NCBI GenBank assembly: GCA_035703165.1
Contig: DASSYR010000031.1
Location: 1-64,000 of the forward strand
Origin: AWTP1-9 sp035703165
Lineage (GTDB): Bacteria > Bacteroidota > Bacteroidia > Chitinophagales > Chitinophagaceae
Direction of reading: 5' to 3'
Length of the DNA: 64,000 bases
Positions 52,803 through 61,767 of this stretch are shown here, one piece after another (position 1 is the stretch's first letter; each line of letters begins with the position of its first letter). The notes beneath the pieces were generated by a model, which was not told the DNA's origin, ran no database searches, and worked only from the letters and a program-made list of their open reading frames with translations. The translations under genes and the position numbers were made by a program.

Positions 52803-54224
52803 TTATTGCGCAATGGAACCCAACAATGTTGCCTGGGTACAATCATTTACCGTAACCATTACGTAATCACCTTTGTTTAACATATAATTTTCTTTGGGAA
52901 AAACGATTACTTTATTCTGGGTGTTTCTTCCCATCCAGTCGTTATTACTTTTTTTGCTGTTACCCTCAATCAACACTTTAAACGTTTTGCCCAAGTCTTT
53001 TTCATTACTTTCTTTGCTTAGTTTGTTCTGTTTTTCCACAATTTCCTGTAACCTTTTTTTCTTTATCTCATCAGGAACATCATCTTTATACCGTCTTTCC
53101 GCCAGCGTACCCGGTCTTTCACTATAAAAAAACATATAGCTCATATCATACCGGGAAAACTCCATTATACTAAGCGTATCTAGGTGGTCATCTTCTGTTT
53201 CAGTACAAAAGCCCGCAATGATGTCTGAAGAAATACCACAATCCGGCATTATTTCCCGGATACGGTTGACCTTTGCCATATACCACTCCCTTGTATAGGT
53301 ACGGTTCATCAATTGCAATATACGGGATGAGCCACTTTGTACCGGTAGATGGATATATTTACAAATGTTTTCATATTCAGCCATAGTATGCAGCACTTCA
53401 TCGGTAATATCTTTAGGATGAGAAGTAGAAAACCTTACCCTTAATGAAGGAGAAATAAGAGCAACTTTTTCCAATAGTTTGGCAAAAGTTACCACTTCAT
53501 CCGTAGCCTCATCCACAAAATAGTAACTATCCACATTCTGCCCTAAAAGCGTTACTTCCTTGTACCCGTTATTAAATAAATGCACACATTCGTTTACGAT
53601 AGATGCTGCATTACGACTTCTTTCTCTGCCCCTGGTAAATGGCACCACACAAAAAGAGCACATATTATTGCAACCACGCATAATACTCACAAATGCGGTA
53701 ACCCCGTTACTATCCAATCGAACAGGTGAAATATCTGCATAAGTTTCATCTCTGCTCAATAGAACATTTACCGCCTTTTGCCCTGTTTCAGCCTCTTCAA
53801 TTAAGCCTGGTAAAGTACGGTAAGCATCAGGCCCCACCACTATGTCCACCAGTTTCTCTTCTTCCAGGAGTTTTGATTTTAGACGTTCGGCCATACAACC
53901 TAATACCCCGATAAGCAATCCCGGTTTATTCTTTTTTAATAGCTTAAAAGTTGTAAGACGGTTTCGTACCGTTTGTTCCGCTTTTTCGCGGATGGAACAG
54001 GTATTAAGCAAAACCAAATCAGCTTCCTCATAATTACGGGTAGCGCCAAAACCATTTTCATTGAGAATAGAAGCCACAATTTCACTATCTGCAAAATTCA
54101 TCTGGCAACCATAGCTTTCTATGTAGAATTTTTTGCTGTATTCCATAGGATTGAGCATAGCGGGAGCAAAAGCCTCACCTTGCCTTCCTTCATCGTGCAT
54201 TTTACTTTTTACATAATCCAGCAT
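52803..54224 (-). CDS. miaB: tRNA-2-methylthio-N6-isopentenyladenosine synthase (MiaB)
   Basis: The 473-residue radical-SAM methylthiotransferase converts i6A37 to ms2i6A37 in tRNAs reading UNN codons. The MTTase domain has Cys40, Cys76 and Cys110 (YGCQMNFADSE first). The radical-SAM CX3CX2C is Cys185/189/192 in GCNNMCSFCVVPFTRGRERS. A C-terminal TRAM domain (FKVLIEGNSKKSNNDWMGR to GDYVMVTVNDC) binds the tRNA. It begins the operon that runs to secG; a TATCTTTG box lies 23 bases upstream. Confidence 0.96.
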   Translation of the reverse strand: MLDYVKSKMHDEGRQGEAFAPAMLNPMEYSKKFYIESYGCQMNFADSEIVASILNENGFGATRNYEEADLVLLNTCSIREKAEQTVRNRLTTFKLLKKNKPGLLIGVLGCMAERLKSKLLEEEKLVDIVVGPDAYRTLPGLIEEAETGQKAVNVLLSRDETYADISPVRLDSNGVTAFVSIMRGCNNMCSFCVVPFTRGRERSRNAASIVNECVHLFNNGYKEVTLLGQNVDSYYFVDEATDEVVTFAKLLEKVALISPSLRVRFSTSHPKDITDEVLHTMAEYENICKYIHLPVQSGSSRILQLMNRTYTREWYMAKVNRIREIMPDCGISSDIIAGFCTETEDDHLDTLSIMEFSRYDMSYMFFYSERPGTLAERRYKDDVPDEIKKKRLQEIVEKQNKLSKESNEKDLGKTFKVLIEGNSKKSNNDWMGRNTQNKVIVFPKENYMLNKGDYVMVTVNDCTQATLLGSIAQ

Positions 54225-54247
54225 ATTTGCTTAAAAATTTTGGAAGG

Positions 54248-54255
54248 CAAAGATA
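54248..54255 (-). promoter_or_regulatory. Bacteroidota -7 box of the miaB operon
   Basis: TATCTTTG on the minus strand, exact consensus, 23 bases before the miaB ATG. It is identical to the box in front of mtaB, the other methylthiotransferase gene. No good -33 was found. Confidence 0.55.
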
Positions 54256-54580
54256 GCAAAAACAAGATGAATAGTGACAGGATGACAGCATCTATCCTCC
54301 TTAAAAAAACCTTAATTAACTCAGAAACAAAGTTTTGGAGAGTTATTTGTCTTAATCTGTTATTTTTTCAAGAAATTGTTCTTATAAAATTCGTCCGTTT
54401 TATGGTTACATATTAGCAAAAAACACAATAGCATAAATAATCAGGAATTTGTAGTCAGACCGGACAGAGCCGCTATTGAGGAGTAAAATTTAGCCCCTTC
54501 GTACCTTTTAGAGTAACAAATATTCAAATCTTCCTATATCAAAATACAATTCCGGAGAAAATGCGAGTAAGTAAGCCGGT
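54256..54580. other. intergenic region upstream of miaB
   Basis: No supported coding frame, no strong hairpin and no repeat copy were seen. Part of it is the 3' flank of the gene at 54581. Confidence 0.4.
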
Positions 54581-55099
54581 TCAGTACTTTACAATGTGCG
54601 AAGGCAGGCGATTTCTTAACCAACTGGTTTTAACCGGAATGATCCAATTAGTTTCCAATTCTTTTTTAGTAAGAACAGTATTATTAAAATACAGGGTGTC
54701 TGCAGAAATGAAGTTATTCTCAATAGCATAATTTATTTGCGATAGGGGAAGCAGTTGTATTTTATCGTTTAATATAAATGCCAAGGTCTGGCGGTCGAAC
54801 AGGTTAACTTTAAATAAATTTTCTATTTCTTTAATAAGCCTTACCGAACTATCTGTGCTGCAGCCACTCACTCCGGTAGCTTCTTCATCAGCCATAAGTA
54901 CGATAAACTGTCCGAAAAATAAGTAAGCTGCTCCTTTTACATCGTCTCCGTGACTTTTCCAGTTTTTTACAAAATTTTCCAATAATTCTTCTACTTGTAA
55001 AGCCTCGCTCATGGTAAATAAACGACTACATTGGTAAATCCAAACTCTTGAGTCAGCCGAAAAATCAAATGGTAATAAATGTTTGTAGAATAGATTCAT
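54581..55099 (-). CDS. conserved Bacteroidota protein of unknown function
   Basis: The product is 172 residues from the ATG at 55099 (MNLFYKHLLPFDFSADSRVWIYQCSR). It has no membrane segment or signal peptide. The middle contains HGDDVKGAAYLFFGQFIVLMADEEATGVSGCSTDSS, a conserved-looking core with a Cys. Database names such as ABC transporter ATPase for this family are unsupported, since there is no Walker motif. A TACCTTTG box at 55104-55111 makes the start at 55099 likely and the longer frame unlikely. Confidence 0.75.
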   Translation of the reverse strand: MNLFYKHLLPFDFSADSRVWIYQCSRLFTMSEALQVEELLENFVKNWKSHGDDVKGAAYLFFGQFIVLMADEEATGVSGCSTDSSVRLIKEIENLFKVNLFDRQTLAFILNDKIQLLPLSQINYAIENNFISADTLYFNNTVLTKKELETNWIIPVKTSWLRNRLPSHIVKY

Positions 55100-55103
55100 G
55101 ACG

Positions 55104-55111
55104 CAAAGGTA
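55104..55111 (-). promoter_or_regulatory. Bacteroidota -7 box of the gene at 54581-55099
   Basis: TACCTTTG on the minus strand, exact consensus, ending 4 bases before the ATG. This implies a leaderless or near-leaderless transcript. Confidence 0.5.
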
Positions 55112-55141
55112 ATGAGCCTTTGGGTTTTTCATAAAATCAGT

Positions 55142-55591
55142 TTAGCAAAACAGCTTTGTAAAATATTTATTTTCCATAAAAGAGTAAAATGAATAAAAAG
55201 CAGCCAGGCATAAGCAAAGAAAAAGAGCCTGAGGCCAAAAATTCACATTGTCCAAAACAATTACGCCTTGTAAACGACTGGAGTACCAAACTATAAAAAT
55301 AGATAGCGCCAATAAAGCAATCAAGCCCAATGTGAGCAGAAAGGTGAGCACCGCGTAATCTTTAAAATGCGATTTTTTTTCAAACTTGTTAATAATATCA
55401 TTGTCCCGAAGGCTCTTGAAGGCAAGGCTTATCATAAAACCAAACAGCGCAGCATAAAAGATGGGATGAAAACCATCAAACAAAAAATGTTTTTTATTAA
55501 AAAGGGCTAAAGTAGTTCCACCAAAAAAGGCAAGTAAGGAATGTACATCGGCAGTAGTAACATGTGCTTTTAAGAATGCTCTGGCCTTCAT
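55142..55591 (-). CDS. small four-helix membrane protein
   Basis: The product is 149 residues. Membrane segments lie near residues 18-32, 44-58, 80-104 and 122-138. The N-terminal part contains HVTTADVHSLLAFFGGTTLA. I do not recognise the family. It lies 38 bases after the Fe-S protein gene and may be cotranscribed with it. Confidence 0.65.
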   Translation of the reverse strand: MKARAFLKAHVTTADVHSLLAFFGGTTLALFNKKHFLFDGFHPIFYAALFGFMISLAFKSLRDNDIINKFEKKSHFKDYAVLTFLLTLGLIALLALSIFIVWYSSRLQGVIVLDNVNFWPQALFLCLCLAAFYSFYSFMENKYFTKLFC

Positions 55592-55629
55592 AGGATGAAT
55601 TTGGATTTACAAGATAGAAAATCTTTTAA

Positions 55630-56409
55630 TTATTCCAAACCGGATGCAATTAATTCAGCCACATCCATCACCTTTATACTATCTTCTTTTTCCACCACTT
55701 TTGTCCCGTCCGTGATCATGGTATTGCAAAAAGGGCATGCAGAAGCAATAATATGGGCGCCGGTGGCAATAGCTTCATTGGTTCGCTCAACATTGACACG
55801 AATAGTGCCTTTTTCTTCCTCCTTAAACATTTGAGCACCCCCGGCACCGCAACAAAGACCATTGCTTTTGCAACGCTTCATCTCAACCAATTCAGCATCA
55901 AATATTTCCAACACTTTTCTTGGCGCCTCATAAATGTTATTAGCTCTGCCCAAATAACAACTGTCATGGTAGGTAATTCGTTTGCCTTTAAAGGATCCCC
56001 CCTCCTTTAATTTTATTTTTCCGTCATCAATCAATTGTTGAAGTAAAGTGGTGTGGTGAATTACCTCATAATGACCGCCCAACTCGGGATATTCATTTTT
56101 TAAAATATTAAAACAATGGGGACAGGTGGTAACAATTTTTTTTATACCGTATCCATTTAATATTTGCATATTCTGGTACGCCATCATTTGAAACATAAAT
56201 TCATTTCCTGCACGGCGCACGGGATCACCGGTACACATTTCTTCTTTACCCAAAATAGCATATTTAATTCCTACTTTGTTAAGAATGGTAGCAAAAGCCC
56301 TGGTAATTTTTTGAGCTCTCTGATCAAAACTACCCGCACAGCCAACCCAAAAAAGAATTTCGGGAGTTTCGCCAGATGCCGCCATCTCTGCCATAACTGG
56401 GATATTCAT
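55630..56409 (-). CDS. CCG-domain (Fe-S)-binding oxidoreductase subunit, HdrB/GlpC-like
   Basis: The product is 259 residues. Two CCG-type cysteine sets bind a [4Fe-4S] cluster. The first includes GCAGSFDQR, CTGDPVRRAG and TTCPHCFNILKNEYP. The second includes DSCYLGRANN, CCGAGGAQMF and SACPFCNTMI. Such subunits (HdrB, GlpC, LutA, GlcF types) pass electrons in heterodisulfide, glycerol-3-phosphate, lactate or glycolate oxidation. A partner ferredoxin-type subunit is usually next door but is absent here. The ATG at 56409 (MNIPVMAEMAAS) is preferred over 56466. Confidence 0.87.
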   Translation of the reverse strand: MNIPVMAEMAASGETPEILFWVGCAGSFDQRAQKITRAFATILNKVGIKYAILGKEEMCTGDPVRRAGNEFMFQMMAYQNMQILNGYGIKKIVTTCPHCFNILKNEYPELGGHYEVIHHTTLLQQLIDDGKIKLKEGGSFKGKRITYHDSCYLGRANNIYEAPRKVLEIFDAELVEMKRCKSNGLCCGAGGAQMFKEEEKGTIRVNVERTNEAIATGAHIIASACPFCNTMITDGTKVVEKEDSIKVMDVAELIASGLE

Positions 56410-56957
56410 GCTTTTGATTTTAAAAGTCAAATCTAAACGAAAAAACAAAAACCAAAATAAAAACAAAGGTTTATCCCTTTTTTCTTCTCAATATTGTAGG
56501 GTATAAAGCCATTTTCGGCCTGCTTCGGGGTAAAGGAGCTATTAATCAATTTTTTATATGCTTTAAATAGAAATGGGATGGAAAGTTGTTGGAGAATAAT
56601 CTCAGGTTTAAATGTTTGTAGAAAGCAATAGTTTGAGGCTTTATTATTTTTTTATATAATATATGCTGCCGTTTTCGTATTTATTTAATACTTCTTGCCG
56701 GCATATAGTAAAAAAGCTCTCCGTTTATAGCTAATAACTAAACAACAATGTTGTTAATGGGTTTTAAAAGCTTTTGGAACGTAAATTGTGTAGAATTTAA
56801 ATTAAAATTTGTCTGTGCTTATGCAAATGACGTAAAAAACCATGTAATTTTAGCATATCCATCCGGTAAATTAATTAAGGAACTCTTAAACATTTAACCT
56901 GTTGTAAACTGGTATTGAGTATTTTGTAACTTTGTGTAATAATTCAAATAAACCGCC
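56410..56957. other. 548-bp intergenic region between Fe-S gene and Crp-type regulator
   Basis: AT-rich and without a supported coding frame. Only the promoter at its right end is convincing. The usual partner gene of the CCG protein is not found here, even as a remnant. Confidence 0.45.
56902..56934 (+). promoter_or_regulatory. promoter of the Crp-type regulator (TTG ... TAACTTTG)
   Basis: TAACTTTG at 56927-56934 matches TAnnTTTG exactly. TTG at 56902-56904 stands 22 bases before it, close to the Bacteroidota -33 spacing. The ATG follows 23 bases later. Confidence 0.6.
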
Positions 56958-57659
56958 ATGTCAGTTGAAGATAAAATGATCTTATTTCGTAATTATGATT
57001 TGTGGTGTCACTTTAGTGATGAAGATTATATGGAGCTTCATGTTATTCACAATTTTATTGAGGCGAAAAAGGGTGATTATATTTATTTTGATTCCCATTA
57101 TCATAACAAGTTGTATTTTCTTAAAGAAGGGTATATTAAAATTGGATATATAGATGAGAGTGGTAAGGAGGTTATTAAAGAAATTATTCAAAAGGGAGAA
57201 CTGTTTGGACAAATAACACTGGAAAAAAGCAACCTGAATGGTGAGTTTGCCCAGGCATATAAGGGGGATGTAAGTTTATGCTCTTTTAATATTGAAGATT
57301 TTCAGAAGCTTTTAAAAACAAAACCAGTTCTTGCCATTGAATACACAAAGAGAGTGGGAAATAAGTTAATGGTTATTCAGAACAGACTTATCAACCTACT
57401 GAATAAGGACGTAAAAACCAGGCTTATCAATTTCTTTGCTCAATTAGTTGAACAAAATATTGGAGACAAGCATGGGGAAGGATTTTGCATTCCTAATTAT
57501 CTTACTCACGAAGATATTGCCAATCTTATTGGTTCTACCAGGCAAACGGTTACTACCATGATAAACGAATTGGAAAAAGAAGATGTTTTGTCGTATAGTC
57601 GTAACCAGATTTGCTTCCTTGATGTTAAAAAAATACAAAAGCTCGTGACTGTCGCATAA
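56958..57659 (+). CDS. Crp/Fnr-family transcriptional regulator
   Basis: The product is 233 residues. The cNMP-like sensor barrel spans about residues 25-135 (KKGDYIYFDSHYHNKLYFLKEG). The HTH_Crp is EDIANLIGSTRQTVTTMINEL near residue 190. It has no FNR-type Cys cluster at the N terminus. It is divergent from nothing and precedes the YHS, DoxX-like, OMP, DM13 and YceI genes, a plausible regulon (inference). Confidence 0.9.
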   Translation: MSVEDKMILFRNYDLWCHFSDEDYMELHVIHNFIEAKKGDYIYFDSHYHNKLYFLKEGYIKIGYIDESGKEVIKEIIQKGELFGQITLEKSNLNGEFAQAYKGDVSLCSFNIEDFQKLLKTKPVLAIEYTKRVGNKLMVIQNRLINLLNKDVKTRLINFFAQLVEQNIGDKHGEGFCIPNYLTHEDIANLIGSTRQTVTTMINELEKEDVLSYSRNQICFLDVKKIQKLVTVA

Positions 57660-57686
57660 CTGACAAGTATAGCTTAATGCCCAAAT

Positions 57687-57694
57687 TAATTTTG
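57687..57694 (+). promoter_or_regulatory. Bacteroidota -7 box of the YHS-protein gene
   Basis: TAATTTTG, consensus TAnnTTTG, 19 bases before the ATG at 57714. The -33 is not evident; activation by the upstream Crp-type regulator could replace it (inference). Confidence 0.5.
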
Positions 57695-57713
57695 TTTCAT
57701 AATTACTTATAAT

Positions 57714-58175
57714 ATGAAAAAAATATTTTTAGCCGTACTGGTACTCTTTGTTTCGGTTAGTGTTTTCTCACAAGAAGCTTTACGCAAAAAGCAATTTAAT
57801 ATTGATAAGAAAGGAATTGCGATTGGTGGTTATGATCCCGTAGCCTATTTTAAGCAAGGAAAAGCGGTAGAAGGCAACAAAGCGAATGCAGTAGTTTTTG
57901 AAGGTGTAACTTATTATTTTTCTTCTGTTGAGAATAAAGAAGAATTTAAAAAGAATCCCTCAAAATATGAGCCGGAATACGGTGGGTGGTGTGCATATGC
58001 AATGGGTAAAAATGGAGAAAAAGTAGAAATAGACCCTGAAACCTTTAAGATTGTAAATGGTAAATTGTATTTGTTCTACAATAGGTTTTTCAATAATACT
58101 TTGAAAAGTTGGAACAAGGACGAAGCCAACCTGCATACTAAGGCAGATGAATACTGGAAAAAGATTTTTAAATAG
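57714..58175 (+). CDS. exported YHS-domain protein
   Basis: The product is 153 residues with a signal peptide (MKKIFLAVLVLFVSVSVFSQ). The YHS domain is visible as IGGYDPVAYFKQGKAVEG, VTYYFSSVENKEEFKKNPSKY and EPEYGGWCAYAMGKNGEKV. YHS domains often bind copper or other soft metals through Cys; here the single Cys is in GGWCAY. It could handle metal or redox stress in the periplasm. Confidence 0.85.
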   Translation: MKKIFLAVLVLFVSVSVFSQEALRKKQFNIDKKGIAIGGYDPVAYFKQGKAVEGNKANAVVFEGVTYYFSSVENKEEFKKNPSKYEPEYGGWCAYAMGKNGEKVEIDPETFKIVNGKLYLFYNRFFNNTLKSWNKDEANLHTKADEYWKKIFK

Positions 58176-58318
58176 CAGGTATTTGTATAGGTGTAGTTAA
58201 GACAAATGTCCTGGGGTTTTACATTAGGGCAAGATTTAACTGTACTGTAACAAGAGTATGCGATAAAACAGATTTTCCACATCATTTATTACTTTGTTAA
58301 AATTATAACCTCTCTTTT

Positions 58319-58708
58319 ATGAATTTTCAAGCCTTTTTTATTTGGGTATTGCGTCTTGTAGCAGCTGTACTTATGCTACAAACACTCTTTTTTAAATTTA
58401 CAGGTGCCGAAGAGTCTATTTATATCTTCACTCAGGTAGGGATGGAACCATGGGGACGTATTGGTTCAGGTGTATTAGAGCTTATTGCTTCCGCATTAAT
58501 ACTTTACCCCCGCACTACACATTTCGGAGCTTTGTTAGGTATAGGGTTAATGAGTGGCGCCATATTTTTTCATTTAACTAAATTAGGATTAGAGATTCAG
58601 GGAGATGGAGGCTTGTTGTTTTTTTATGCCAGCGCAGTATTTGTTTCATGTATTATACTGGTAATTATTTTCAGAGAACGTTTGTTCACATTATTTAAAA
58701 AAGCATGA
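58319..58708 (+). CDS. DoxX-like membrane protein
   Basis: The product is 129 residues with four membrane helices. The start FIWVLRLVAAVLMLQTLFFKFTG and GVLELIASALILYPRT follow the DoxX pattern. It ends 10 bases before the outer-membrane protein gene. This is the second DoxX-type protein of the window. Confidence 0.78.
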   Translation: MNFQAFFIWVLRLVAAVLMLQTLFFKFTGAEESIYIFTQVGMEPWGRIGSGVLELIASALILYPRTTHFGALLGIGLMSGAIFFHLTKLGLEIQGDGGLLFFYASAVFVSCIILVIIFRERLFTLFKKA

Positions 58709-58718
58709 TTTTAATTTT

Positions 58719-59435
58719 ATGAATAAGATTTTAATATTATTTCTATTATTAACTGTAGGAAATATAGCATCGGCACAATCAACAAATCTTAAGCGAAATC
58801 AGTTTGCTGACTTTTCAGCATCCATTGGTGATAAGCAGGGAAGTGTTGCACTTTCTTACGTTCACAACTGGGGCTTAGGCAAAAAGAGAAAATTTGAAAT
58901 AGGTATAGGAGGAAGATTAACCTCTTATTTCGGACAGAATCGTTACTATCGTACAGCCCCCGCTATTATTACCAGTGGAAGTACTGGTCCGTTTGTAATT
59001 TTTAAAGAAGATATTGAGACTAATATTGATACCTTATTAATCAATAGTCCGCAGGTAAATTCTTTAAATGCTACAATTAATTTCGGCTATCATATAAACT
59101 CCAAATGGTATATTGGTTTTAATATTGATGCTATTGGATTTTCATTTGGAGGTAAAAAGCCAGGCCGGTATATTAACGGAGCAAGCGGACAATTAACTAA
59201 TGCCAAGGTGGCTAATTTTAATGTGCTGCTTATTAGCGATAATGACCGGGGGAGTTTAAATTCTGAGCTTTTTGGTAAATACAATTTTAATAAAAAATGG
59301 GGCGTAAAAGCAGGGGTGCAATTTTTATTTACTGAGTATATAACCGATACCAAAGTTCAGACATATCCCAGAGCCAACGACCGGTTCCGCAATAAAGTAC
59401 CCGCTTTTTTAGCAGGTGTATCGTATAATTTTTAA
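58719..59435 (+). CDS. outer-membrane beta-barrel-like protein
   Basis: The product is 238 residues. The signal peptide is MNKILILFLLLTVGNIASAQ. The rest has alternating strands (EIGIGGRLTSYFGQ, NATINFGYHINSKWYIGFNID) and ends VPAFLAGVSYNF with a C-terminal aromatic, typical of outer-membrane barrels. It is closely packed with the DoxX-like gene and the DM13 gene, so cotranscription is likely. Confidence 0.75.
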   Translation: MNKILILFLLLTVGNIASAQSTNLKRNQFADFSASIGDKQGSVALSYVHNWGLGKKRKFEIGIGGRLTSYFGQNRYYRTAPAIITSGSTGPFVIFKEDIETNIDTLLINSPQVNSLNATINFGYHINSKWYIGFNIDAIGFSFGGKKPGRYINGASGQLTNAKVANFNVLLISDNDRGSLNSELFGKYNFNKKWGVKAGVQFLFTEYITDTKVQTYPRANDRFRNKVPAFLAGVSYNF

Positions 59436-59448
59436 TATTAGAATACAG

Positions 59449-59907
59449 ATGAAAAAGTTTTTGTGTTTATTAGCAATAGTTGTTTTTGTAGGAGCTTGTA
59501 AAAAAGACCTTTCTCCAACTAATACAATTAATGACAATCCTGGTGGTGTTCGAAATGATACTTCCGGCACTTCCGGGTACGGAACATCTGTTATAATAAA
59601 ATCAGGAAACTTTATAAATGGACCCTATGGTTCTACCAGGGGGACGGCCAGGATTCTTAGAGATACTGTCAGCCAGGCTCACAGGCTTTATCTTGAAAAT
59701 TTTAGTGTAAATAATGGACCGGATTTAAAGGTGTATCTGTCAACCGACTTAAATGCGAGCAGGTATATACGACTTGGTAATTTAAGATCAACAAACGGAA
59801 ATCAGATATACGATATACCCGGGGCTCCTGATTATAGCGATTATAAGTATGCCTTGATTTGGTGCGAAGCTTTTGCGCATTTATTTGGTTCTGCGGAACT
59901 GAGATAA
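59449..59907 (+). CDS. DM13-domain lipoprotein
   Basis: The product is 152 residues. The lipobox is FVGACKKDL with Cys18. The DM13 domain (about 45-152) shows GNFINGPYGSTRGTARIL, GPDLKVYLSTD and YALIWCEAFAHLFGSAEL, keeping the single conserved Cys. DM13 domains have been proposed to be redox modules; the role is not proven. The ATG at 59449 is preferred, giving the lipobox. Confidence 0.85.
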   Translation: MKKFLCLLAIVVFVGACKKDLSPTNTINDNPGGVRNDTSGTSGYGTSVIIKSGNFINGPYGSTRGTARILRDTVSQAHRLYLENFSVNNGPDLKVYLSTDLNASRYIRLGNLRSTNGNQIYDIPGAPDYSDYKYALIWCEAFAHLFGSAELR

Positions 59908-59964
59908 AACTGTTAAGAAGATACGTTATTCATCAAGATATTAGAATATTTGGGGATGAGGTTT

Positions 59965-60525
59965 ATGAAATGGCATTCACTGAAAAATAGTTTGTTTTTT
60001 ACAGCCGTTGCTATTCTGCTGGCTGCTAAAACTTTTGCGCAGCATTATATCCCGTCACAGGAAGGTTCTGATGTAAAATTTAAAATAAAAAATTTTGGTA
60101 TTACCGTAACAGGATCCTTTAAAGGTTTACAGGGTTCGATTTCGTTTGATGAAAAAAACATATCAACGGCAGCTTTTGACGTTACTGTTGAATCCGCAAC
60201 TATAAATACCGGGGTGGGGGCAAGAGACAGGCATTTAAAAAAAGATGAATATTTTGATGTAGTGAATCATCCAAAAATCCGGATGAAATCAACCAAAATA
60301 ACCCCTGCTGACAAAGAAGGCTGGCTGTATTTTTTTGGTACACTCACCATAAAAGGAATAACCAAAGAAATTTCCTTTCCCTTTAAGGTTCGCCAGCAGA
60401 ATGAGGGTCTTTTATTTACCGCAGATTTTAAAATGAACCGCAGAGATTATAAAGTAGGAGGTAATAGCTTTTCTTTAGCAGATAATCTTATTGTTTACCT
60501 AAGCGTATTTGCCAAAAAACCCTAA
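59965..60525 (+). CDS. exported YceI-family lipid-binding-like protein
   Basis: The product is 186 residues with a signal peptide (NSLFFTAVAILLAAKTFAQ). The YceI barrel shows VKFKIKNFGITVTGSFKGLQGSI, ARDRHLKKDEYFDVVNHPKI and GTLTIKGITKEISFPF. YceI proteins bind isoprenoid or polyprenyl lipids in the periplasm; exact ligand is unknown. The start at 59965 is chosen to begin close to the signal peptide. Confidence 0.87.
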   Translation: MKWHSLKNSLFFTAVAILLAAKTFAQHYIPSQEGSDVKFKIKNFGITVTGSFKGLQGSISFDEKNISTAAFDVTVESATINTGVGARDRHLKKDEYFDVVNHPKIRMKSTKITPADKEGWLYFFGTLTIKGITKEISFPFKVRQQNEGLLFTADFKMNRRDYKVGGNSFSLADNLIVYLSVFAKKP

Positions 60526-60530
60526 ATTTG
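60523..60530 (+). promoter_or_regulatory. Bacteroidota -7 box of the DinB-like gene
   Basis: TAAATTTG, consensus match, 22 bases before the ATG at 60553; it overlaps the YceI stop. It may start a separate transcript for the DinB-NRDE-ATP-grasp genes. Confidence 0.4.
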
Positions 60531-60552
60531 CACCCTAATTAATACAATACAC

Positions 60553-61053
60553 ATGCAATTACAAAAAGCAGTACAAAATGTTTTTGTTCAGTTGGCTGAA
60601 ACGATTAATCAGCTCTCTAATGAACAATATGCTAAACCATGTGCTTCGCTTAATAATGCTACCATAGGCCAGCATGTTCGGCATATTATTGAATTACTTC
60701 AATGTCTTGAAAATGGATATGTAACTGGGGTAGTAAATTATGAAAAGCGTAAGAGAGATTTAACAATTGAGACTGACAGAGAAGTTGCTTCCTCATTGTT
60801 GCACGAGTTATATAAAAATCTAAATAAAGAGAATAAGGAAATACGCTTAGAATCTCTATATGATGATACTTCCAGTGAATTGGTAGTCGTTTTAACCAAT
60901 TATTATCGTGAAATTATTTATAATCTGGAGCATACCATTCATCATATGGCCCTGATACGTATTGGCGTAAATGAAGTTTCTGTGCTTGATTTGCCTGAAG
61001 ATTTTGGTGTTGCTTCATCAACCATGCGCTACCGGAAAAAATGTGCACAGTAA
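60553..61053 (+). CDS. DinB-family protein
   Basis: The product is 166 residues. His residues for a metal site are in TIGQHVRHIIELLQ and NLEHTIHHMALIRIG. The four-helix DinB fold is inferred. The 3' end overlaps the NRDE gene by 13 bases. It is a different subgroup from the DinB at 22991. Confidence 0.75.
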   Translation: MQLQKAVQNVFVQLAETINQLSNEQYAKPCASLNNATIGQHVRHIIELLQCLENGYVTGVVNYEKRKRDLTIETDREVASSLLHELYKNLNKENKEIRLESLYDDTSSELVVVLTNYYREIIYNLEHTIHHMALIRIGVNEVSVLDLPEDFGVASSTMRYRKKCAQ

Positions 61054-61766
61054 CTTATATACCACACAAGGATAAAATTTTTCTCACCTCCAACCGGGAT
61101 GAAAAGCATAGCCGTGCTGATGCCTTAGCGCCAATGGCTTATACATTTAAAAGTGGAAAAATATTTTTTCCAAAAGACGCACAGGCTAACGGAACCTGGA
61201 TTGCACTGCATGAAAACGGCAATGCAATGGTTCTGCTCAATGGAGGATTTAAAAAGCATATACCCAATTATCCCTACAGGAAAAGTCGTGGATTAATTTT
61301 TTTAGAGGTAATGGATAGCCAATGGCAGTTGGATAAATACAGGCAAACTGATTTGACCAATATTGAACCATTTACCCTCGTTATGTATCGGGAAGGCGAA
61401 TTGTATGAATGCCGTTGGGATGGAGAAAAGAAGCACATAACGCCCAAAGATATTACTACCTCTCATATCTGGTCATCAGTAACGCTGTACGATGATCAAA
61501 CAATTGCCCGCAGAAATAACTGGTTTAATGATTTTATGAAGAAGGACTCGTTTCCTTCCCAAGATAATATTATTCACTTTCATCACTTCGGGGGTGAAGG
61601 AGATGTGGAGAATGATATACGAATGAACCGTGACGGGTTTTTATACACAGTTAGTATAACAAGCATTGTTTTAGATAATGAGAAGGCGTTTATCAAATAT
61701 ATTGATTTAAAAAATGACCAATTCTACACCACCAACTTTAACTTTAGCCCCACAGAAGTCTTTTAG
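61041..61766 (+). CDS. NRDE/TANGO2-family protein, possible Ntn-hydrolase-like
   Basis: The product is 241 residues and begins MCTVTYIPHKDKIFLTSNRDE; the NRDE motif gives the family its name. Cys2 directly after Met fits the family's Ntn-hydrolase-like proposal, in which Met removal exposes the nucleophile. TANGO2 in eukaryotes is linked to haem or lipid metabolism; bacterial members are unstudied. It overlaps the DinB gene and ends 1 base before the ATP-grasp gene. Confidence 0.83.
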   Translation: MCTVTYIPHKDKIFLTSNRDEKHSRADALAPMAYTFKSGKIFFPKDAQANGTWIALHENGNAMVLLNGGFKKHIPNYPYRKSRGLIFLEVMDSQWQLDKYRQTDLTNIEPFTLVMYREGELYECRWDGEKKHITPKDITTSHIWSSVTLYDDQTIARRNNWFNDFMKKDSFPSQDNIIHFHHFGGEGDVENDIRMNRDGFLYTVSITSIVLDNEKAFIKYIDLKNDQFYTTNFNFSPTEVF

Positions 61767-61767
61767 C

